Source: 70-18 sp041691815 | Lineage (GTDB): Bacteria > Pseudomonadota > Alphaproteobacteria > Acetobacterales > Acetobacteraceae | Direction: 5' to 3' | Assembly (NCBI GenBank): GCA_041691815.1 | Contig: JBEPTZ010000052.1 | Location: 1-29,141 of the forward strand | DNA length: 29,141 bases | Shown: piece after piece, positions 1 through 7,430 of the stretch | Numbering within the stretch: the stretch's first letter is position 1 | Layout: every line of letters begins with the position of its first letter | Translations under genes and position numbers: made by a program | The notes under the pieces: generated by a model | What the model was told of the DNA's origin: nothing | The model's input: only the letters and a program-made list of their open reading frames with translations | Databases searched by the model: none

Positions 1-1
1 G

Positions 2-376
2 ATCTGGACCGAGGATCTGCGCCGTGAGCTGTACATCACCTGCGCCACCATCGTGGACCACGAGGACGCCTTCATCGACCTCGCCTTCGAACTCGGCGCC
101 GTCGAGGGGCTGAGTGCCGCCGAGGTAAAGCAGTATATCCGCTTCATCGCCGATCGCCGGCTGACCCAGCTTGGCCTCAACCCGCTCTACCATGTCGAGC
201 ACAACCCGCTGCCCTGGCTCGACGACATGCTGAACGCCCCGGAGCATGCCAATTTCTTCGAGAGCCGCTCCACTGAATACAGCAAGGCCTCGACCACCGG
301 CACTTGGGAGGAAGCGTTCTCCGACAGCGTGTTCGAAACCGCCCAGCCGACCGGCGAGATGCTGCCGAGCGACTGA
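2..376 (+). CDS. nrdB: Ribonucleoside-diphosphate reductase, small (beta) subunit, C-terminal part
   Basis: The open frame enters from the left edge and ends at TGA 374-376, so only the last 124 residues are present. Class Ia R2 proteins carry the diiron-tyrosyl radical used by NrdA to make deoxynucleotides in the cytosol. The visible part matches the R2 tail: the helix with ITCATIVDHEDAFIDLAFE, then IRFIADRRLTQLGL, the HNPLPWLDDML segment, and a C-terminal tail rich in acidic and aromatic residues (TWEEAF) like the peptide that docks into the large subunit. The diiron ligands lie upstream of the window. The next gene on the same strand starts 121 bp downstream, after a tandem duplication. 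The family assignment is firm; the class Ia subtype rests on the tail sequence only. Confidence 0.9.
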   Translation: MWTEDLRRELYITCATIVDHEDAFIDLAFELGAVEGLSAAEVKQYIRFIADRRLTQLGLNPLYHVEHNPLPWLDDMLNAPEHANFFESRSTEYSKASTTGTWEEAFSDSVFETAQPTGEMLPSD

Positions 377-413
377 GTTTCGTTGCCGATTGCGGCCATT
401 GGGCGCGCGCAGG

Positions 414-449
414 TTTACCTGCGGCGCCCGCTTTACCTGCGGCGCCCGC
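414..449. repeat. Perfect 18-bp tandem duplication (2 copies)
   Basis: The unit TTTACCTGCGGCGCCCGC occurs twice back to back at 414-431 and 432-449, with no mismatch. It lies in the 121-bp gap between nrdB and the SCO1-like gene, 48 bp before the chosen start. It looks like a recent slippage or duplication event, since no divergence has accumulated. No function is evident. Confidence 0.9.
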
Positions 450-497
450 ATCGCTATGTCCCGCATGGCGGGTGACCCGCCGGGGAAAGGGGAGCCG

Positions 498-1121
498 ATG
501 CGCACGGTTCGTTGGATTGCCTATGGCCTGGCCGTCGTCGTGGTGGCAGCGGCGGTGCTGGTCTGGGTGCAGCGCGGCGGGTTCGCCAATTTCAACGTCG
601 CCAGGATCGGCGTCTCGGTGCCCGGCGGCGTCTCGGTCGGCGGCCCGTTCACCCTGGTCAACGGCGCCGGCAAGACGGTCACCGACGCCGATTTCCGTGG
701 CCGCTTCATGCTGGTGTATTTCGGCTACACCTTCTGCCCGGATGTCTGCCCCACCGAGTTGCAGATGATGACCAACGCCCTGGGCGATCTCGGCAAGGAC
801 GCCGCCCGGGTCACGCCGATCTTCATCACCGTCGACCCCGAGCGCGACACCCCGGCGGCGATCGGCGATTACACCAAGCTGTTCAGCGACAAGCTGATCG
901 GCCTTACCGGCAGCGGTGAGCAGATCGCCGCCGCCGCCCGCGCCTATCGCGTCTATTACGCCAAGGCCAGTTCGGACAAGTCGACGTCCTATTTGATGGA
1001 TCACTCGTCGTTCATCTACCTTATGGGCCCGGACGGGAAGCTGAGTGCGTTGTTCGGCCAGGGCACCACCGCCAAGGAATTGGCCGATGGCATCCGCGCC
1101 AAACTCGCCAGCACGTCGTAA
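498..1121 (+). CDS. SCO1/SenC family copper chaperone, membrane anchored
   Basis: A 207-residue protein of the SCO1/SenC/PrrC thioredoxin-like family, which delivers copper to the CuA site of cytochrome c oxidase on the periplasmic side. Residues 6-24 form one hydrophobic anchor (WIAYGLAVVVVAAAVLVWV), followed by the domain. The metal motif CPDVC is at Cys80 and Cys84, and the third ligand is His169 in YLMDHSS. The TVDPERDTP segment near 111-119 is typical of the family. ATG 498 was chosen because GGGGAAAGGGGAG lies just upstream and the protein then begins with the anchor; the frame is open further upstream but that part is low-complexity and unlike the family. No cytochrome oxidase genes are in view. 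A 98-residue gene follows 9 bp later and is probably co-transcribed. Confidence 0.92.
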   Translation: MRTVRWIAYGLAVVVVAAAVLVWVQRGGFANFNVARIGVSVPGGVSVGGPFTLVNGAGKTVTDADFRGRFMLVYFGYTFCPDVCPTELQMMTNALGDLGKDAARVTPIFITVDPERDTPAAIGDYTKLFSDKLIGLTGSGEQIAAAARAYRVYYAKASSDKSTSYLMDHSSFIYLMGPDGKLSALFGQGTTAKELADGIRAKLASTS

Positions 1122-1130
1122 CGGGAGCGC

Positions 1131-1427
1131 ATGATGTCGGCCGCCGAGCATGAGATCACCGCGGCACCGCCCGAGGCCCGGCCCGAGGCCAGGCCCGACG
1201 GGGCGATTCCGCGCCAGAGCCGCCGGCTGTCCGACAAGATCCTGATCGCCTTCCATCACGCCTGCGACCAGCACGAGCTTGAAGTGGCGGAGCAGCTGCT
1301 GCGCATCGTCGAGACCATGCTGCGCCGCCGCGACGGCACCACCGACGCCAATCGCCGCCGCAGCCTGGACACCCTGGTCGCCGCCCATGAACGGCTGTGG
1401 CACCTGCGCAACCGCGAGCAGGGCTGA
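1131..1427 (+). CDS. Small conserved-looking hypothetical protein (98 aa)
   Basis: I do not recognise a named family. The frame starts at ATG 1131 (or ATG 1134), a few bases after CGGGAGCG, and follows the SCO1-like gene with a 9-bp gap, suggesting one transcript. The first 30 residues are Pro/Ala/Glu-rich and probably disordered, with a near-duplicated PEARPEAR. The rest (about residues 33-98) looks all-helical and amphipathic: SDKILIAFHHACDQHELEVAE, then LLRIVETMLRRR and a basic C-terminal helix. There is no signal peptide or membrane segment. The frame and codon usage resemble the neighbours, so it is likely a real gene. It converges with the methyltransferase gene, leaving 9 bp between the stops. 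Confidence 0.75.
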   Translation: MMSAAEHEITAAPPEARPEARPDGAIPRQSRRLSDKILIAFHHACDQHELEVAEQLLRIVETMLRRRDGTTDANRRRSLDTLVAAHERLWHLRNREQG

Positions 1428-1436
1428 GCCGCGCGC

Positions 1437-2168
1437 TCAGAACGCCAGCGCCGTGCCCTGGCGCAACACCGCCTCCGCCGCCTCGGTATAGCCGCCGTCG
1501 GGGCGATGCAGCACCAGCCCCGGCAGCACCGCGCACGGCCCGCGCCCGCCCTTCACCGCCCGCAGCAGCAGCAGCCGCGCCGGCCGCCCCGGCTTCGGCC
1601 ACAGCGGCAGCACCGCGACACTGCCGCAGCGTGCCTCAGTCATCGCCGCCAGGCACTGCGGCAGCACCGCGGCGGCCACCACGAAGCTGAGCGTGCCGCG
1701 ATGCCGCAACGGCGCCGCCAGCCGCACCGCCCACAGCGCGAACAGCCCCGCCACCGCCCGCCGCGCCGCCTCCCGGCCGGCATCCGGCGACGCAGTGCCG
1801 CCGGCCGCGTGCCAGGGCGGATTGGCGAAGGCGTGGTCGAACACCCCCTCGGGCTGCAGCACCGCCAGGTCGCCGTGCAGCACCTGCAAGTCCGAAAACC
1901 CGTTGGCGGCGATATTCTCTCGCGCCAGCGCCGCCTGCGCCGGATCGCGCTCGATCCCGACGCCGGTGATCCCCGCCACCCGGGCTGCCAGGCAGAGCAG
2001 CGCGGTGCCCGCCCCGCTGCCGCCCTCCAGCACCCGCGCGCCCTCCCGGGCCGGAATGCTGGCCGCCAGCAGAACCGGCTCGATGCCGCTGCGATGCCCG
2101 TCGGCACGCTGGTCGTGCCGCACCCGGCCGCCCAGCAGCCAGCCCTCTTCGGCGGCCGGCTGGCTCAC
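1437..2168 (-). CDS. TrmN6-like SAM-dependent methyltransferase
   Basis: A 243-residue Rossmann-fold methyltransferase. The N-terminal part has LLGGRV and a RSGIEPVLLAA-like segment typical of TrmN6 (YfiC) proteins. Motif I is VLEGGSGAGTALLCLA (an Asp-to-Glu start of the usual DLGCGTG), followed by the acidic SAM-ribose end GIERDP. Motif IV is FANPPWH, the NPPY-type signature of enzymes that methylate an exocyclic amine such as N6 of adenine. TrmN6 modifies A37 of tRNA1(Val) in E. coli; that substrate is inference here. The start is GTG 2168, which overlaps the stop of the upstream DUF2007 gene (GTGA), so translation is probably coupled. An alternative is an RsmC-like or release-factor methyltransferase, but the N-terminal segment argues for TrmN6. 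Confidence 0.8.
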   Translation of the reverse strand: MSQPAAEEGWLLGGRVRHDQRADGHRSGIEPVLLAASIPAREGARVLEGGSGAGTALLCLAARVAGITGVGIERDPAQAALARENIAANGFSDLQVLHGDLAVLQPEGVFDHAFANPPWHAAGGTASPDAGREAARRAVAGLFALWAVRLAAPLRHRGTLSFVVAAAVLPQCLAAMTEARCGSVAVLPLWPKPGRPARLLLLRAVKGGRGPCAVLPGLVLHRPDGGYTEAAEAVLRQGTALAF

Positions 2169-2371
2169 AACTCGCCGGCCTCGCGCAACACCTGCCGCGC
2201 CCGCGCCTCGTCGGCCTCGCTCACCACCAGCCGGCGCGGGATGGCGCCGATGCTGCCCTCCACCGCGCTGGTATGCCCGTCCAGCAGCGTGCAGGCGATG
2301 CCGGCGTCGCGCAGCAGCGCCATCAGGAAGCTGAGCCGCACCGGCTCGTTGGACAGGACCAGTACGCGCAT
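2165..2371 (-). CDS. DUF2007 family small protein
   Basis: A 68-residue protein beginning MRVLVLSNEPVRLSFLMALL, matching the DUF2007 'putative signal transducing protein' fold, a small alpha/beta domain resembling a PII-like or ferredoxin-like unit. The sequence then gives RDAGIACTLLDGHTS and IPRRLVVSEADEARARQVL, the typical second half of these domains. The role is unknown. ATG 2371 is the only sensible start. The stop overlaps the start of the TrmN6-like gene by four bases. Divergent ispB lies 118 bp away. As far as I recall, this ispB / DUF2007 / methyltransferase order is common in alphaproteobacteria, which supports the call. Confidence 0.82.
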   Translation of the reverse strand: MRVLVLSNEPVRLSFLMALLRDAGIACTLLDGHTSAVEGSIGAIPRRLVVSEADEARARQVLREAGEL

Positions 2372-2405
2372 GTCATCTCCCGTTGCCCGCCGGCGGGCCA
2401 TCGTC

Positions 2406-2435
2406 TTGACCCTGTCTCCGGCCCGCCGATATGGT
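2406..2435 (+). promoter_or_regulatory. Candidate sigma70-type promoter for ispB
   Basis: TTGACC at 2406-2411 and TATGGT at 2430-2435 are separated by 18 bp in the divergent gap between the DUF2007 gene and ispB. Five of six bases match the consensus -35 box and four of six match the -10 box. A start near 2442 would leave a leader of about 48 nt before the TTG start codon. This is from inspection only. Confidence 0.4.
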
Positions 2436-2489
2436 GGGTTGAGCGCCCCGGAGGCAAGCCCGCCGTGAACGCGCATCCAGGAGAAGCCA

Positions 2490-3557
2490 TTGGGCGTCGT
2501 CGCCAGCCTGCCCGCCGCACGCCAGCCAGACACGCTGCGGCCCTCCGACCAGGTGCTCCAGGGCCCAGTGCTCCAGACGGACGCGCTGACCACGCTGCTC
2601 GCCCTGGTCGCCGACGACATGGCGGCCTGCAACCGCGCCATCGTCGCCCGCATGGACAGCCCGGTGGCGCTGATCCCGCAACTCGCCGCCCATCTGGTCG
2701 CTGCCGGCGGCAAGCGGCTGCGGCCGTTGCTCACCCTCGCCTGCGCCCGGCTGTGCGGCTACCAGGGCGGCCTGCGCCACGTCCACCTCGCCACCTGCGT
2801 CGAGTTCATCCACACCGCCACCCTGCTGCACGACGACGTGGTGGATGAAAGCCTGCTGCGCCGGGGTGCCGCCAGCGCCAACGCGGTGTTCGGCAACAAG
2901 GCCAGCGTGCTGGTCGGCGATTTCCTGTTCGCCCGCGCCTTCCAGCTGATGGTCGAGGACGGCTCGCTCAGGGTGCTGGCCATTTTGTCCGGCGCCTCGG
3001 CCACCATCGCCGAGGGCGAGGTGCTGCAACTGGCCACCCAGAACGACCTCTCCACCTCGGAGGACCGCTATCTGGACGTGATCAAGGGCAAGACCGCCGC
3101 CCTGTTCGCCGCCGCCTGCCAGGTCGGCGCGGTGGTCGCCGAGCAGCCCGCAGCCGCCGAGGCCGCACTGTGCGCCTACGGCACGAATCTCGGCATCGCT
3201 TTCCAGCTGGTCGACGACGCGCTGGACTATGCCGCCGACCAGGCCAAGCTCGGCAAGACCGTCGGCGATGATTTCCGCGAGGGCAAGATCACCCTGCCGG
3301 TGCTGCGCGCCTACGCCGCCGGCGACGAGGCGGAGCGCGGCTTCTGGCGCCGCACCATCGAGGCCAGCGAGCAGACCGAGGCCGATCTCGACGAGGCGCT
3401 GCACCTGATCTCCCGCCACGACGCCATCGCCGCCACCCTGGTCCGCGCCACCGAATTCGCCGAGGCGGCCAAATCCAGCCTCGCTGCCTTCCCGGACAGC
3501 CCGATCCGCACCTGCCTAGCCGAAATCGCCGATTTCACGGTCAGCCGCGGGAGCTGA
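2490..3557 (+). CDS. ispB: Polyprenyl (octa/decaprenyl) diphosphate synthase
   Basis: A trans-isoprenyl diphosphate synthase of 355 residues that builds the long ubiquinone side chain from FPP and IPP. It shows GGKRLRPLL (about 73-81), the first Asp-rich motif HDDVVDE (Asp115, Asp116, Asp119), a basic residue pair RRG after it, and the second Asp-rich motif VDDALDY (Asp242, Asp243, Asp246). Two small residues before the first motif (TATLL) fit a long-chain product, but chain length cannot be read exactly. The start is taken as TTG 2490 because AGGAGAA ends 4 bp before it; the N-terminal 30 residues are poorly conserved. The next gene starts 2 bp after the stop, so ispB, ycjX and ycjF are probably one transcript. 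Confidence 0.93.
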   Translation: MGVVASLPAARQPDTLRPSDQVLQGPVLQTDALTTLLALVADDMAACNRAIVARMDSPVALIPQLAAHLVAAGGKRLRPLLTLACARLCGYQGGLRHVHLATCVEFIHTATLLHDDVVDESLLRRGAASANAVFGNKASVLVGDFLFARAFQLMVEDGSLRVLAILSGASATIAEGEVLQLATQNDLSTSEDRYLDVIKGKTAALFAAACQVGAVVAEQPAAAEAALCAYGTNLGIAFQLVDDALDYAADQAKLGKTVGDDFREGKITLPVLRAYAAGDEAERGFWRRTIEASEQTEADLDEALHLISRHDAIAATLVRATEFAEAAKSSLAAFPDSPIRTCLAEIADFTVSRGS

Positions 3558-3559
3558 GG

Positions 3560-5008
3560 GTGATTGGCCGGCTGGCGGCCGATGCCGCCGGGCGCATCGA
3601 AGGGCTGCTGAACGAAGACCGCATCGGCCTCGCCGTCACCGGCCTCAGCCGCGCCGGCAAGACGGTGTTCATCACCTCGCTGGTGCATAACCTGCTGGCG
3701 CTCGGAGCCGCCGGGCAGGGCCGCGACACGCTGCCGCTGTTCACCGCCGCGCTGCGCACACCCTCCGGCGACAGCCGGCTGCGCGGCATCCGCATCCTGC
3801 CGCCGCAAGGCGGGCTGCCGCAGTTCGACTATGCCGGCAAGCTGGCCAGCCTGGCCGCCGACACGCCATCCTGGCCGGAGCCGACCCAATCGCTGGCGCA
3901 GATCTCGCTGGCGATCACGCTGGACCGCCGCTCGCCGGTCGCCCGCCTCACCGGCCCGCGCCGGGTGCGGCTGGACATCCTCGACTACCCCGGCGAATGG
4001 CTGCTCGACCTGCCGCTGCTGCAACGCGATTTTTCCCAATGGTCGGCCGAGACCCTGGCGCTGCTGCGCACCAAGCCGCGCGCCGAGATCGCCGGCAAAT
4101 TCCTCGCCTGGCGTGAGCATCTGCGCGCCGCCGACCGTCCGGACGCCACCACCATCGCGCACGGCGCCGCCCTCTACCGTGCCAGCCTGCGCGACGCCGC
4201 GGCGCGCGGTCTGCGCTACCTGCAACCCGGCCGCTTCCTGGCGCCGCCAGCCGCCGACGATCCCGACTTCCTCACCTTCTTCCCGCTGGCCGGCCACGGC
4301 GCCACCGCCGCCCTGCTCGCCGCCCGCTTCGCCGCCTATCAGCGCGACATCCGCCGCCGCTTCTTCGACACGCATTTCCGCCGCTTCGACCGCCAGGTGA
4401 TGCTGGTCGACCTGCTCTCCGCGCTGCACGCCGGCCGCGCCGCCTTCGAGGACACCGCCCGCGCCATCACCGACATCGCCACCGGCCTGCGCCACGGCTG
4501 GGGCCACGGCCTCAAACTCGACGGCCTGCCATTCGCCCACCACATCCCGCCGCTGCTGCTCGGCGGCCGGGTGGTGCCGCGCCCGATCGGCCGCGTCGCC
4601 TTCGTCGCCACCAAGGCCGACCACGTGCCGGCGCTGCGCCGCGAGAACCTGCGCAACCTGCTGCGCGCCATCGTCGCCCAAGGGTACGCCCCGGCTGGCC
4701 ACGCCCCGGCTGGCCCGGCGCTCAGCCACCACGTCGCCGCCGCGGTGCTGGCCACCGAGGACGCCACCGCGCGCATCGGTGACCACCCCACCGAAGTGGT
4801 GCGCGGCGTGGTGCTCGGCGAAACCCAGGCCCGCGCTTTCCATGTCGGCGACGTGCCCTCGGCCATCCCGCCGGACGGCTTCTGGGCGGAGTCCTACTTC
4901 ACCCTGCCGGTGTTCCGCCCGCCGCGCATCACCGCCGACGGCAGCCACGGCATCCCGCATCTTGGCCTGGACGCCATCCTCACTGAGCTGATCGGAGACC
5001 GGCTGTGA
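3560..5008 (+). CDS. ycjX: YcjX family (DUF463) P-loop GTPase-like protein
   Basis: A 482-residue member of the YcjX/DUF463 family. The P-loop GLSRAGKT is at residues 28-35, the Walker B-like LDILDYPGEW at about 138-147 is a hallmark of the family, and a TKAD motif at 351-354 resembles a G4 base-recognition motif. In E. coli ycjX and ycjF lie with the phage-shock-protein operon, and the family is thought to be stress-linked; the exact activity is unsettled. The start is GTG 3560, two bases after the ispB stop. The stop overlaps the ycjF start by four bases (GTGA), so the two are probably translationally coupled. A perfect 15-bp in-frame duplication adds YAPAG-HAPAG near residue 376-385. No psp genes are visible here. 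Confidence 0.92.
   Translation: MIGRLAADAAGRIEGLLNEDRIGLAVTGLSRAGKTVFITSLVHNLLALGAAGQGRDTLPLFTAALRTPSGDSRLRGIRILPPQGGLPQFDYAGKLASLAADTPSWPEPTQSLAQISLAITLDRRSPVARLTGPRRVRLDILDYPGEWLLDLPLLQRDFSQWSAETLALLRTKPRAEIAGKFLAWREHLRAADRPDATTIAHGAALYRASLRDAAARGLRYLQPGRFLAPPAADDPDFLTFFPLAGHGATAALLAARFAAYQRDIRRRFFDTHFRRFDRQVMLVDLLSALHAGRAAFEDTARAITDIATGLRHGWGHGLKLDGLPFAHHIPPLLLGGRVVPRPIGRVAFVATKADHVPALRRENLRNLLRAIVAQGYAPAGHAPAGPALSHHVAAAVLATEDATARIGDHPTEVVRGVVLGETQARAFHVGDVPSAIPPDGFWAESYFTLPVFRPPRITADGSHGIPHLGLDAILTELIGDRL
4686..4715 (+). repeat. In-frame 15-bp tandem duplication within ycjX
   Basis: ACGCCCCGGCTGGCC is present twice without mismatch at 4686-4700 and 4701-4715. It keeps the ycjX frame and yields two near-identical five-residue units (YAPAG, HAPAG), just after the TKAD-containing segment, in what is probably a surface loop. 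Confidence 0.88.
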
Positions 5009-5895
5009 CCCGCGAACCGCCGCCCACCCGCAACCGTGGCCCACTTCTGCTGGAACCCGAGGGCAACGCCCCGGCGATCATCGACCCCGGCTGGCAACCC
5101 GCCTCGTTGGCGCCCACCCGCCCGCCACGCAGCACGCTGGGCTGGCTGGCCGGCGGCATCGCGCTGCTGCTCGGCAGTTGGACGGCGCTGGCGGCGGTCA
5201 CCTTCATCGAGGACCTGTTCGCCCGCTCCACCACACTCGGCGCGCTGGCGCTGGCCGGCATCGGCGCCGGCGCCGCGATGCTCGCGGTGGCCGCCGCCGC
5301 CGAAAGCCGGGCCTGGCGCGGCCTCGCCCGCGTCGACCAGCTCCGCGCCGCGCTCGGCGGTTCCAACCTGCCGGCGATGCGCGCCGCCGCGCGAACCTGG
5401 GTCGCCAGCCTGCGCCCCGGCCTCGCCGATGCCGCCGCGATCCTCGTCGAGATCGACCGCGCCGAGACCCCGGCGGCATTGCACGCCCTGCTGCATGCCC
5501 GCGTCTCCGCCCCGCTGGCGATCGCCGCCGGGCGCATCGGCCGGCAGGCGGCGCTGGAGGGCGCCGCGCTGGTCGCCATCCTGCCGCACCCGGCGCTGGA
5601 CGGGGTGTTCGCCGGCCTGCGCGGCCTCCGGGTGATCCGCCAGGTCGCCGCGCTGTACGGCCTGCGCCCCGGCACCCTGATGGGCTTCTCGCTGGGCCGC
5701 CGGGTCGCCTGGACCGCCGCCGGCACCGCCGGCATGGACATGCTGGCGCACACCATGCTCGACCAGGTGGTCACCACCGTCCCCGGCATCCGCCACGTCG
5801 CCGCCGCCATCCCTGGCGCCGGGGTGGCAGCGGTGCGGCTGTACCGGCTGGCGCATATCACCGGCGCCGCCTGCGACCCGCTGCCGAAATCCTGA
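5005..5895 (+). CDS. ycjF: YcjF family (DUF697) inner-membrane protein
   Basis: A 296-residue protein of the YcjF/TIGR01620/DUF697 family, the usual partner of YcjX. Residues 1-45 are polar and Pro-rich (cytoplasmic tail), followed by two hydrophobic stretches at about 46-70 (LGWLAGGIALLLGSW onward) and 75-98 (TLGALALAGIGAGAAMLAVAAAAE) that should be membrane helices. The C-terminal half carries the DUF697 region with VIRQVAALYGLRPG, LGRRVAWTAAGTAGMD and a short hydrophobic GIRHVAAAIPGAGVAAVRLYRL end. The start is GTG 5005, overlapping the ycjX stop. The partnership and context are strong; the biochemical function is unknown. Confidence 0.9.
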   Translation: MTREPPPTRNRGPLLLEPEGNAPAIIDPGWQPASLAPTRPPRSTLGWLAGGIALLLGSWTALAAVTFIEDLFARSTTLGALALAGIGAGAAMLAVAAAAESRAWRGLARVDQLRAALGGSNLPAMRAAARTWVASLRPGLADAAAILVEIDRAETPAALHALLHARVSAPLAIAAGRIGRQAALEGAALVAILPHPALDGVFAGLRGLRVIRQVAALYGLRPGTLMGFSLGRRVAWTAAGTAGMDMLAHTMLDQVVTTVPGIRHVAAAIPGAGVAAVRLYRLAHITGAACDPLPKS

Positions 5896-6015
5896 TTCTC
5901 GTCATGCCCCGGGTTTGCGCTCACCCGCCGCGCTGCCTATGACGCGGGCACCCTCCTGAAAACCCCGATGGTCGCGCCGTGCGACACAGCCCCCGGTCCG
6001 CCCGAAAGCCACGTC

Positions 6016-7356
6016 ATGCGATACTTCAATTACATTGAAATCGGCATCATGCTGGCCACCATCCTGCAATGGCTGGTGATCGCGACGCTGACCGGGGTGG
6101 TGGTCGGCACCGGCACCAGCCTGTTTCTGCATGGCCTGTTCTACATGACCGGCCGGGCGCAAGCGGCGCCGTTCTGGCTGGTGCTGGCGATGCTGCCGGC
6201 CGGCGGGCTGCTGAACGGCCTGCTGCTGCATTACGGCTATCGCAGCCTCCCGAGCGAGCTGAAAGACAGCATGTTCGCCGCTGTGCATGTCCAGCGCGGG
6301 CGGATGCCGTTCCGCACCATCTGGATCAAGCCGGTCGCCGCCATCATCACCCTGGCCAGCGGCGGCTCGGCCGGCAAGGAGGGGCCGTGCTCGCATATCG
6401 GCGCCTCGCTGGCCGCGGCGATCGGGCAGCTGCTGCACCTCAACGCCGAACTCCGCCAGCGCCTGGTGGCCTGCGGCGTCAGCGCCGGGTTTGCCAGCGT
6501 GTTCGGCACCCCGATCGGCGGCGCCATCTACGGTGTCGAGGTGCTGGCGATCGGCCGCATCCGCTCGGATTTCCTGTTTCCGGCGGTGGTCGCCGGCGTC
6601 GCCTCGCTGCAGACCAGCCGCTGGTGGGGCATTCCGTACGACACCTACCGCGTTCCGGTGCTGCCGGAATTCTCGCAACTGGTGTTCCTGAAAACCGTGC
6701 TGATCGGCATGCTGTGCGGCGTCGCGGCGCTGGTGTTCATCGAGATGGTGAAGGGCATGACCCGGCTGTTCACCAGCATCCGGCTGAAACTGCACCTCTG
6801 GCCGCCGCTGATGCCGCTGTTCGGCGGCATCATCCTGGCGCTGCTGGTGCTGGTGATCCCGACCGACTACCTGGGCCTCAGCCTGAAGCTGATGGACCGC
6901 GCGCTGGACGGCCAACCGATGCCGTATCTGGGCTTCCTATGGAAGACCCTGCTGGTGGCGATCACCCTGGGCTCCGGCTATTACGGCGGCATCGTCACGC
7001 CGCAATTCGTCATCGGGGCGGTCACCGGCAACGCGATTGCGCATTTGTTCGGGCTCGACCCGACGCTGGGGGCTGCGGTCGGGCTGGTCTCGGTGCTGGC
7101 CTCGGCCTCGAACACCCCGATTGCCGCGATCCTGATGGGCATGGAGCTGTTTGGCGGCAGCGTTGGCACCGCCTATATCGCCGGTGCGGCGATTGCCGCC
7201 TACGTGGTGATCGGCCATCGCAGCGTCTATCCGGAGCAGCGCGTGGCCTACTCCAAATCCTCCTGGCTGCGCATCCGCCCCGACCTGGTGGTCGGCAACG
7301 AAAAAGCCCAGCTCTCCTACGGCCTGCTGCGCTGGTGGCAACAACACCGCCGATGA
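6016..7356 (+). CDS. ClC family anion channel/antiporter
   Basis: A 446-residue integral membrane protein of the ClC family. From ATG 6016 it shows GGSAGKEGP with the gating-type glutamate at Glu122, the family signature AGFASVFGTPIGGAIYGVE ending at Glu175, and GGIVTP at about 324-329 in place of the usual GIFAP. Hydrophobic helices fill the rest, and there is no C-terminal CBS pair. The first selectivity motif GSGIP is not present: the equivalent stretch reads PSELKDSMFAAVH. ATG 5968 would add 16 residues of Pro-rich sequence; 6016 was preferred because the predicted protein then starts at the first helix, although neither start has a strong ribosome-binding site. Ion specificity and channel versus exchanger mode cannot be told. 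The gene converges with the SDR gene. Confidence 0.9.
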   Translation: MRYFNYIEIGIMLATILQWLVIATLTGVVVGTGTSLFLHGLFYMTGRAQAAPFWLVLAMLPAGGLLNGLLLHYGYRSLPSELKDSMFAAVHVQRGRMPFRTIWIKPVAAIITLASGGSAGKEGPCSHIGASLAAAIGQLLHLNAELRQRLVACGVSAGFASVFGTPIGGAIYGVEVLAIGRIRSDFLFPAVVAGVASLQTSRWWGIPYDTYRVPVLPEFSQLVFLKTVLIGMLCGVAALVFIEMVKGMTRLFTSIRLKLHLWPPLMPLFGGIILALLVLVIPTDYLGLSLKLMDRALDGQPMPYLGFLWKTLLVAITLGSGYYGGIVTPQFVIGAVTGNAIAHLFGLDPTLGAAVGLVSVLASASNTPIAAILMGMELFGGSVGTAYIAGAAIAAYVVIGHRSVYPEQRVAYSKSSWLRIRPDLVVGNEKAQLSYGLLRWWQQHRR

Positions 7357-7382
7357 CGCGCCCCGACCGTCTGGCCGGCCAG

Positions 7383-7424
7383 GGATGAAAAGTTTTTTTG
7401 CTTCTTTTTGTTCACAAAAAGAAG
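7383..7424 (+). repeat. Partial copy (A) of the AT-rich hairpin element, right arm only
   Basis: GGATGAAAAGTTTTTTTG at 7383-7400 leads into a 10-bp perfect stem at 7401-7424 (arms CTTCTTTTTG and CAAAAAGAAG, loop TTCA). This equals the right arm of the full elements at 24167-24290 and 21198-21322. It starts 26 bp after the ClC stop and ends 6 bp from the stop of the convergent SDR gene, filling most of a 74-bp gap. It could act as a bidirectional terminator, since each strand has A/T runs around the stem. Confidence 0.88.
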
Positions 7425-7430
7425 GCCTTG

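Noticed and set aside
3311..5044. A 577-codon antisense open frame over ispB and ycjX
   Set aside because: Low-complexity Gly/Ala/Arg/Gln composition with no motif, fully explained as a shadow of two well-supported genes.
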